Positions 5,740 through 10,363 of a stretch of DNA of 10,363 nt are shown here, one piece after another. Location: the NCBI GenBank assembly GCA_016126025.1, contig JAEFDA010000056.1:1-10363 (forward strand). The letters run 5' to 3'. The notes below the pieces were generated by a model. That model worked only from the letters and a program-made list of their open reading frames with translations. It ran no database searches and was not told the origin of the DNA. The stretch comes from Nitrososphaerota archaeon. GTDB lineage: Archaea; Thermoproteota; Nitrososphaeria; Nitrososphaerales; Nitrosopumilaceae. The translations under genes were made by a program, and so were the position numbers. The stretch's first letter is position 1, and every line of letters begins with the position of its first letter.

Positions 5740-7098
5740 CTAGGAGAGCAGCGAGTCCACCTCATCGGCGGTTAGTCCAGACGACACCGCCAAGTCCCGG
5801 ATGCTCCGTCCGCTGGAGAGCGACTCCTTGTATAGCTGGGCGGATCTCTGGTAGCCTATCTTGGGCGCCAGCAGGGTCACTATAACCGGGCTGCGAGCCA
5901 TGGTATCGCGCATCCGTTCCCCGTTGGCGGTCAGGCCGTCTACTAGGTTGGCGCCGAACACTGGCAGGAACCCGGCCAGCATATCGGCGGACTCCAGCAT
6001 GCACTTGAGCATGCCCGGCAGCATTACATTCAGCTCGAACTGTCCGGCCTGGGCTGCCAGCGCCACGGCCGTGTCGTTCCCCATTATGTTATAGCACACC
6101 ATATTCATGCACTCAGCCAGCGAGGGGTTCACCTTGCCCGGCATTATAGAGGAGCCGGCGTGCACCGCTGGAATGCCGATCTCCGAGAGTCCGGCCACCG
6201 GTCCGGAGGCCATGAGCCGTATGTCGTTGGATATCTTGTTCAGCTCCACGGCCAGGCTGCGGACGGCGGCCGACACCGCCGCGACTGCAAACCTGCTCTG
6301 CAGGCCGTGCTGCATATCAGACTCCGGCACCAAGGGCAGGCCCGATATACGAGCCAGCTCCGACACCGCCGCCTCCCGGTATCCGGCCGGGGCGTTTGCC
6401 CCGCTGCCCACCGCCGTGCCGCCCAAGGCGACCGGATGCAGGCCGGCCAACGAGGACTTGAGCAGCGCCGAGCACTTGGACACGGCCGTGCGGTACGCGG
6501 CGAACTCGCTGCCCAGCGTGACGGGCAGCGCGTCCATCAGGTGCGTCCTGCCGATCTTCCTGAACTGCCCGAACTCCTGGGCCTTCCGGCCCAGCGACTC
6601 CGCCAAGGAGTCCACGGCGGGGGCCACCCTGCCCATACCGAACAGCACCGCCATGTGCATCGCCGTCGGGTAGGTGTCGTTGCTGGACTGGGACATGTTG
6701 ACGTGATCGTTGGGGTGGAGATACGAGTACTCGCCCAGTCTGCGCCCCATGGATACCAAGGCCGCGTTGGCTATCACCTCGTTGACGTTCATGTTGAAGG
6801 CCGTCCCGGCCCCCGAGTTTATCATATCAACGGCAAACCACTCCACAAGCTGGCCGGACAGTATGCTGTCGCACGCCGACACTATATGCCCGCCCCGTTC
6901 GTCGTCAAGAACACCCGCATCCATGTTGGCCACCGCCGCCGACCTCTTTATCATGACGAACGCCCGGATCAGGTCGGGGTGGGCCGGGCGCCCGGTCACC
7001 CTGTACTGCTCCAGCGCTCTAGTCGTGAACGGCCCGTAGTACGCGTCGGCCCGGACTCGCACCTTCCCCAGCGAGTCCTCATCGATGCGGAACTCCAT
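5740..7098 (-). CDS. fumC: Class II fumarase (fumarate hydratase)
   Basis: This 452-residue protein is of the fumarase/aspartase superfamily and converts fumarate to malate in the TCA cycle. Seen in order: SGAGTAFNMNVNEVIAN (95-111), HPNDHVNMSQSSNDTYPTAM (128-147), GRTHLMDALPVTLG with the catalytic-site His at 186, ISNDIRLMASGP (289-300), and the signature loop GSSIMPGKVNP (315-325) with catalytic Ser317. HPNDHVN and SQSSND favour fumarase; aspartases usually have SQSTND. The C-terminal half also looks like B. subtilis-type aspartase (GNDTAVALAAQAGQFELNVM), so aspartate ammonia-lyase cannot be excluded. The start is MEFRIDEDSLGKVRV at 7098. The upstream extension to 7185 lacks family similarity and would overlap the TATA-like element at 7119-7127. 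It is the first gene of the fumC-mtaB-ftsZ-like cluster, divergent from nirK. Confidence 0.82.
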   Translation of the reverse strand: MEFRIDEDSLGKVRVRADAYYGPFTTRALEQYRVTGRPAHPDLIRAFVMIKRSAAVANMDAGVLDDERGGHIVSACDSILSGQLVEWFAVDMINSGAGTAFNMNVNEVIANAALVSMGRRLGEYSYLHPNDHVNMSQSSNDTYPTAMHMAVLFGMGRVAPAVDSLAESLGRKAQEFGQFRKIGRTHLMDALPVTLGSEFAAYRTAVSKCSALLKSSLAGLHPVALGGTAVGSGANAPAGYREAAVSELARISGLPLVPESDMQHGLQSRFAVAAVSAAVRSLAVELNKISNDIRLMASGPVAGLSEIGIPAVHAGSSIMPGKVNPSLAECMNMVCYNIMGNDTAVALAAQAGQFELNVMLPGMLKCMLESADMLAGFLPVFGANLVDGLTANGERMRDTMARSPVIVTLLAPKIGYQRSAQLYKESLSSGRSIRDLAVSSGLTADEVDSLLS

Positions 7099-7118
7099 GC
7101 AGGTACGCCGGGCCGCCG

Positions 7119-7127
7119 TTATTTGAG
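7119..7127 (-). promoter_or_regulatory. Weak TATA-like element for fumarase
   Basis: CAAATAAC on the minus strand is centred about 24 bp before ATG 7098. It is the only AT-rich patch at promoter distance, but it is a poor match and slightly close. Confidence 0.35.
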
Positions 7128-7203
7128 TCTGAGGTACGCCAAGACGCACATGTTTAGGCTCAGCGTGAAGCCGGAAAACATGCAAGACGGGATCTTGCGG
7201 TAT

Positions 7204-7243
7204 TGATCTGGCAATTTTTGTAACATAACATGTATGATCTGGC
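7204..7243. repeat. Direct repeat of TGATCTGGC, 31 bp apart
   Basis: TGATCTGGC occurs at 7204-7212 and 7235-7243 in the fumarase/nirK divergent region. The 31-bp period is about three helical turns, so both copies face the same side of DNA, as for a regulator's binding sites. TATGATC at 7233-7239 also forms an inverted pair with GATCATA at 7267-7273. No regulator is known. Confidence 0.3.
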
Positions 7244-7263
7244 CATATGGCGCCTCAAACCGC

Positions 7264-7416
7264 ATGGATCATACCAAACAAGCCGGTAAAATCCGAAAGG
7301 CTCTTGTGCTGAGCCTGAACGCGTACGGCAAGACTGGGTCTAGTTGGCCGCCCACCGGACACCACGGTCATCTGGAGGCTCGGCGCCTCGCGTTAGCCCC
7401 GATCCGTTTTCCGTAA
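7264..7416 (+). CDS. Questionable 50-aa ORF between fumarase and nirK
   Basis: This is a short ORF on the nirK strand, ATG at 7264 (in-frame ATG 7234 upstream) to TAA at 7416. Its first half (MDHTKQAGKIRKALVLSLNAYG) reads like an amphipathic, basic helix that could begin a small regulator. The second half is Pro/His/Arg-rich and unconvincing. There is no clear TATA box or ribosome site, and no family is recognised. It may be a gene relic or chance. The rest of 7099-7465 holds only the repeats, the palindrome and the promoters listed separately. Confidence 0.2.
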   Translation: MDHTKQAGKIRKALVLSLNAYGKTGSSWPPTGHHGHLEARRLALAPIRFP

Positions 7417-7427
7417 GGGAACCGGAT
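7402..7427. promoter_or_regulatory. 26-bp imperfect palindrome abutting the nirK promoter
   Basis: ATCCGTTTTCC, then GTAA, then GGGAACCGGAT. The two 11-nt arms match at all but one position if a G-T pair is allowed. It ends 6 bp before the nirK TATA box, where archaeal activators or repressors commonly bind and where the BRE lies. As DNA it is a good operator candidate. It would not be in the nirK mRNA if that starts near 7463-7466. A terminator role for the upstream small ORF is the alternative. Confidence 0.45.
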
Positions 7428-7433
7428 AGTATT

Positions 7434-7442
7434 CTATATATA
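7434..7442 (+). promoter_or_regulatory. TATA box for nirK
   Basis: CTATATATA is centred near 7438, 28 bp before the ATG at 7466. The ATG at 7451 is only about 13 bp away and could not be transcribed from this box, which decides the nirK start. Confidence 0.7.
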
Positions 7443-7465
7443 GTCAAGATATGGCCGATGTCCCA

Positions 7466-8857
7466 ATGAATAAACGCATCAGCATGATTCTCACGGTGAC
7501 CACAGTGGCCATCGTGGGAGCGGCACTTCTAGGTACCAACTACTCTCAGACGCAGCTGGCAGCAGCCGGCGACGACACCAACATGTTGGACAAGATCCAC
7601 GCGATGGGCGGTCTCCAGCTGGTGATGCCCGAGGCGTTTGCGGCGGGTTCCTGCGAGATGCTGGAGTCTTCCGGACGCACCGTGGTCGAGTTCGACCTGA
7701 TCGGCGAATCCGTCGAACTGCCGACAATAGGCGGCACATTCCATGCCATGACGTTCAGCGGCCAAGTACCCGGGCCTACGCTCAGGGTAATGCAGGGCGA
7801 CGTGGTAAAGATGACTCTTACCATACCTGACGATGAAGCGACGGCGCACGGAAACGACATGCACTCCTCCCAGATGTCCTCGGCCAACTTCGGAGCCGTA
7901 CAGCCTGGTGAGTCGGCTACCTACTGCTACATCGCAGAGGCGGCTGGCGTCTACAAGTACCACTGCTCCGGCGTGGACTTGGCAGCGATGGACCAGCACG
8001 TCCTCTCGGGCATGTATGGCATCGCCATCGTCGACCCGCTGAACGGCTACAAGAAGCTCATGGTGGAGAAGACCAAGGTCGAGAACGGCGTGGTCAGCTT
8101 GGACCGCACCATATACGATGCCGACGCGCTGGAGTTCCAGCTCCAGTACAACCAGATGTACCTGACTGAGGCAGGTACCTACGACATGGTGGCCATGATG
8201 GGTCACCAGAACACCGCCACGGTGGTCAACGGCATGCAGTTCGGCTACGTGCCCAACGGCGTGCACAACGCGATAATCAAGGGCGACGAGAACAGCAACA
8301 TATTCGTGGCGCAGCCGTGGAACGGCCTTGACCTCAAGCAGTACCAGGCCCAGCTTCTCTACGTGGAGACCGACCAGCACGTCAGGATCTTCGTGGAGAA
8401 CCAAGGCAACGAGCCCGTATTCTTCCACATAGTGGGAGAGATACTGGACAGGGTAGTGCAGGGCAACAGGGTGCAGTCGGCGGCCACCGAGACGTGGCTG
8501 CTGGGCGGTTCGCAGAACATGATCGTTGATCTGGTGTTTGATGAACCCGGCACCTATGCGGCGGTAAACCACGACTATGCGGCGATATACTCCGGCGCTG
8601 CCACCGTCTTTGTGGCAGGAGACCCCTTCGGCCTCAACGACAGGCTCATAGCTGCCGGCATACTTGAAGCTCCGGTGCCCTCCTACGCGTATGTGCTGGG
8701 CAATCCCAGCGACGCAGTCCCACCGATGGGAATGAACAGCATTCCGCATCCGGCAATCAACGTGCACGGACTCTACACCGACGAAGTGGCCCAGATGATG
8801 ATAGACGACGGCGCAATCCCCCTCTGGGAAGTCGTACCGACGCTACCACCGTTCTAG
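7466..8857 (+). CDS. nirK: Copper nitrite reductase-like multicopper oxidase (NirK)
   Basis: This 463-residue secreted protein has two cupredoxin domains of the NirK family, which reduces nitrite to NO. A signal peptide (MNKRISMILTVTTVAIVGAALLG, written here as residues 1-23) precedes a linker. In domain 1, HGNDMH gives type-1 His128, catalytic Asp131 and type-2 His133; YHC gives type-2 His166 and type-1 Cys167; then come His178 and Met183 (QHVLSGM). In domain 2, FHIVGE supplies His321, equivalent to the catalytic His255, and VNHD supplies type-2 His369. All copper and catalytic residues are thus present, so the enzyme should be active. About 80 residues follow the second cupredoxin, a tail not found in typical bacterial NirK. 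In ammonia-oxidising archaea NirK is highly expressed and thought to make or handle NO during ammonia oxidation. It acts outside the membrane. It is monocistronic by its own TATA box and a downstream T-rich tract. Confidence 0.9.
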   Translation: MNKRISMILTVTTVAIVGAALLGTNYSQTQLAAAGDDTNMLDKIHAMGGLQLVMPEAFAAGSCEMLESSGRTVVEFDLIGESVELPTIGGTFHAMTFSGQVPGPTLRVMQGDVVKMTLTIPDDEATAHGNDMHSSQMSSANFGAVQPGESATYCYIAEAAGVYKYHCSGVDLAAMDQHVLSGMYGIAIVDPLNGYKKLMVEKTKVENGVVSLDRTIYDADALEFQLQYNQMYLTEAGTYDMVAMMGHQNTATVVNGMQFGYVPNGVHNAIIKGDENSNIFVAQPWNGLDLKQYQAQLLYVETDQHVRIFVENQGNEPVFFHIVGEILDRVVQGNRVQSAATETWLLGGSQNMIVDLVFDEPGTYAAVNHDYAAIYSGAATVFVAGDPFGLNDRLIAAGILEAPVPSYAYVLGNPSDAVPPMGMNSIPHPAINVHGLYTDEVAQMMIDDGAIPLWEVVPTLPPF

Positions 8858-8860
8858 GTA

Positions 8861-8872
8861 TTCTTATTTTTC
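8861..8872 (+). terminator. T-rich tract after nirK
   Basis: TTCTTATTTTTC begins 4 bp after the nirK stop and fits an archaeal U-tract terminator. It immediately precedes the promoter of the next gene. Confidence 0.5.
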
Positions 8873-8877
8873 TATAT

Positions 8878-8887
8878 GATTATATGG
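8878..8887 (+). promoter_or_regulatory. TATA box for serA
   Basis: GATTATATGG is centred near 8882, about 27 bp before the in-frame GTG at 8909. It overlaps the ATG at 8876 that would otherwise give the longest ORF, so that ATG is inside the promoter. Confidence 0.6.
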
Positions 8888-8908
8888 AGCGCTCTGCGCA
8901 CATCTTTT

Positions 8909-9835
8909 GTGTCCAAGAGAGTGCTGATCTGCGACCAGGTCGACCCGATACTGCCAAAGGTGCTGCGGGACAACGGCATGGTCGTAGAGTACGAACCGGA
9001 GATAACCCCTGGCCAGCTGCTGGAGAGTGCGGGCAGATATGAGATAATCGTGGTGAGGAGCCGTACCGTCGTGACTGCCCAAGTGGTGGAGAGGGCCAAC
9101 CAATGCCAGGTCATAGCCCGAGTGGGCGTGGGCCTGGACAACATAGACCAGGAGGCGGCCGCCGGCCGCAACATCAGGGTGATAAACGCCGTCGAAGGCG
9201 CCATGAACGCGGTGGCCGAGCTGGTCGTGGCGCACATGCTGGCGCTGGCCCGGGGCATACCCCGCGGCGACAGGGGCATGAGGGAGGGCCGCTGGCTCAA
9301 GAAGGATCTAAAGGGCACCGAGCTCCGGGGAAAGTACCTGGGGATAGTGGGCGTGGGAAACATAGGAAAGAGGCTGGGTCGCCTGGCGCGGGCCTTCAAC
9401 ATGAACATCATAGGGTACGACGTGATACCCATAGACCCGGAGTTCTGCAGAGAGGTAGGCCTCATGAAGACGGATCTTGACACTCTCCTGCAGAGCTCCG
9501 ACTACGTGTCGCTGCACGTGCCGCTGCTGGAGAGCACCAGACACATGATAAACGCCGAGAGCATCTCAAAGATGAAGAAGACCGCCTGCATAATCAACAC
9601 GGCCCGGGGAGGAATCATAGACGAGGCCGCCCTGTACGATGCCATCCAAGACGGACGGCTGGGCGGCGCGGCCTTGGATGTGTTTGAGAAGGAACCGGCC
9701 ACCGACAACCCGCTGGCGGAGGTGGACAACGTCATACTGACCCCCCACATAGGGGCCCAGACCGCCGAGGCGCAGGCGCTGGCGGCAAACGTCATAGCCG
9801 AGAAGATCGTCCAGATAGAACGGGGAGTCATCTGA
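8909..9835 (+). CDS. serA: D-3-phosphoglycerate dehydrogenase, short form
   Basis: This 308-residue NAD-dependent 2-hydroxyacid dehydrogenase is most like 3-phosphoglycerate dehydrogenase, the first step of serine synthesis. The substrate domain has RVGVGLDNID (71-80) and INAVEGAMNAVAE. The Rossmann motif is GVGNIG (148-153), with Asp171 (GYDV) ending the second strand and so favouring NAD over NADP. Catalytic residues are Arg233 (NTARGG), Glu262 (FEKEP) and His280 (TPHIGA). It lacks the C-terminal ACT regulatory domain of E. coli-type SerA, so it is not expected to be serine-inhibited in that way. The GTG at 8909 is preferred over ATG 8876 because of the TATA spacing and because family members begin directly with the KRVLICD-type strand. 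Glyoxylate or hydroxypyruvate reductase is the main alternative. It lies 51 bp downstream of nirK. Confidence 0.85.
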   Translation: MSKRVLICDQVDPILPKVLRDNGMVVEYEPEITPGQLLESAGRYEIIVVRSRTVVTAQVVERANQCQVIARVGVGLDNIDQEAAAGRNIRVINAVEGAMNAVAELVVAHMLALARGIPRGDRGMREGRWLKKDLKGTELRGKYLGIVGVGNIGKRLGRLARAFNMNIIGYDVIPIDPEFCREVGLMKTDLDTLLQSSDYVSLHVPLLESTRHMINAESISKMKKTACIINTARGGIIDEAALYDAIQDGRLGGAALDVFEKEPATDNPLAEVDNVILTPHIGAQTAEAQALAANVIAEKIVQIERGVI

Positions 9836-9847
9836 CGGAATCGCCCG

Positions 9848-9867
9848 TCGGGAACCGCGGATCCCGA
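9848..9867 (+). terminator. Possible hairpin after serA
   Basis: TCGGGA and TCCCGA form a 6-bp stem with an 8-nt loop, 13 bp after the serA stop. No T-run follows closely, so a termination role is uncertain. Confidence 0.25.
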
Positions 9868-9878
9868 TCCAGACAGCA

Positions 9879-9889
9879 ACTATTTTAAT
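9879..9889 (+). promoter_or_regulatory. TATA box for the secreted-protein gene
   Basis: ACTATTTTAAT is centred near 9885, 28 bp before the TTG at 9913. It supports a leaderless TTG start. Confidence 0.55.
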
Positions 9890-9912
9890 GCCCACTGCGC
9901 TCCCGCTATACG

Positions 9913-10363
9913 TTGAGAGCGATTGCGGGAGCTCCCCTGCTGGCGGTGCTGTTGGTCTTGGGCGCAACGGCCGGCGCGCAGGAGGGTTCCGTAGACGGGA
10001 TCACATACTCGGGTGACGGTGTCGACGTAGTGGCAGTAAGCGCAGACATCGAGTTTGGCGAGATTCTGCTGGATATCCAGTCTGAAGGTGGCACGCTCAT
10101 GATAACGCTGGACACGGCAGTCGTGGTTCCGGGCAGCGACGAGGGTATCACCGTCGTAGTGGACAGCCAGCCCGCCGAACCTGCGCTCACCACGACCGAC
10201 TCGATGATGGAGATGATCATTCAGATACCCGCGGGCGCCGCCACGGTGATACTAAGCGGGCTGGCAGATGCTACGCTAGCTGCCATGGAGCCCGAGCCCG
10301 CAGATGAGCAAATGGACCCGGCACCCGACAGCGCCATGGCAGAGGCCATGCCCGCAGATGAGC
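9913..10363 (+). CDS. Secreted protein of unknown function, 3' end outside the window
   Basis: The frame is open from a TTG at 9913 to the window edge (150 codons visible). The product begins with a signal peptide: Arg2, a hydrophobic core (LLAVLLVLGATAGA, residues 9-22) and a probable cleavage before QEGS. Residues 24-125 alternate hydrophobic and polar residues in a way that suggests beta strands (GTLMITL, ITVVVDSQ, MIIQIPAGAATVILSG). This resembles the small beta domain seen in many thaumarchaeal exported proteins, some of which end in a PEFG-CTERM sorting tail. That tail, if any, is beyond the edge. From about residue 124 a Pro/Ala/Met/Asp/Glu low-complexity stretch begins, with PADE repeated. 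The TTG is chosen because a TAA lies upstream in frame and a TATA box sits 28 bp before it. Confidence 0.65.
   Translation, partial: MRAIAGAPLLAVLLVLGATAGAQEGSVDGITYSGDGVDVVAVSADIEFGEILLDIQSEGGTLMITLDTAVVVPGSDEGITVVVDSQPAEPALTTTDSMMEMIIQIPAGAATVILSGLADATLAAMEPEPADEQMDPAPDSAMAEAMPADE

Noticed and set aside
6160..7206. 348-residue plus-strand ORF
   Set aside because: It is antisense to the fumarase gene, which carries the GSSIMPGKVNP signature. Its composition is Arg/His/Gly-rich shadow type.
7529..8767. 412-residue minus-strand ORF rich in His and Val
   Set aside because: It lies entirely opposite nirK, whose copper ligands and promoter prove the plus strand. It is an antisense shadow caused by high GC3 coding.
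1..10363. Search for tRNA, rRNA, CRISPR arrays, phage or defence genes
   Set aside because: I found no T-arm consensus with matching acceptor stems, no regularly spaced repeats, and no nuclease or helicase beyond the TnpB remnant.

Overview
The window looks like chromosome of a GC-rich ammonia-oxidising archaeon (Nitrososphaerota, formerly Thaumarchaeota). The evidence is a two-domain copper nitrite reductase of the NirK type, archaeal/eukaryotic ribosomal proteins eL39 and eL31, a degenerate FtsZ-like protein, an archaeal-type MtaB/CDKAL1 methylthiotransferase, and TATA-type promoters placed about 24-30 bp before start codons (leaderless transcripts). The high GC content points towards a Cenarchaeum symbiosum-like lineage rather than AT-rich free-living Nitrosopumilus. 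That genus assignment is inference.

Layout. Positions 1-500 are poorly coding. They hold a possible 51-aa His/Cys-rich small ORF and a coding-like stretch directly after the stop of the next gene, both on the minus strand. 503-1231 (minus) encodes a methylenetetrahydrofolate-reductase-like protein. About 1453-1825 (minus) is a frameshifted remnant of an IS200/IS605-type TnpB, an RNA-guided nuclease ancestor. 2049-2600 (plus) is a CoA-diphosphatase-type Nudix hydrolase. 2804-3448 (plus) is a tight eL39-eL31 pair with no base between the genes; the eL31 carries a long acidic tail.

3490-7098 is a minus-strand cluster transcribed in the order class II fumarase -> radical-SAM MtaB/CDKAL1-type enzyme -> FtsZ-like protein, with 4-bp and 32-bp gaps. 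The fumarase is divergent from nirK across a 367-bp region. That region holds a short questionable ORF, repeat elements, a 26-bp imperfect palindrome and the nirK TATA box. nirK (7466-8857), a short D-3-phosphoglycerate dehydrogenase (8909-9835) and the 5' part of a secreted protein (9913 to the window end) follow on the plus strand, each apparently with its own promoter.

Most genes serve core metabolism and translation: the TCA cycle (fumarase), serine synthesis (SerA), nitrogen metabolism (NirK), C1/folate chemistry (MTHFR-like), tRNA thio-modification (MtaB) and ribosomes (eL39, eL31). I see no phage, CRISPR, tRNA or rRNA. The least ordinary items are the FtsZ homologue that has lost its GTPase signature and T7 loop, the decaying TnpB, the palindrome against the nirK promoter, and the set of starts (several GTG or TTG) that the TATA spacing re-assigns. 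I do not see a convincing new multi-gene system.
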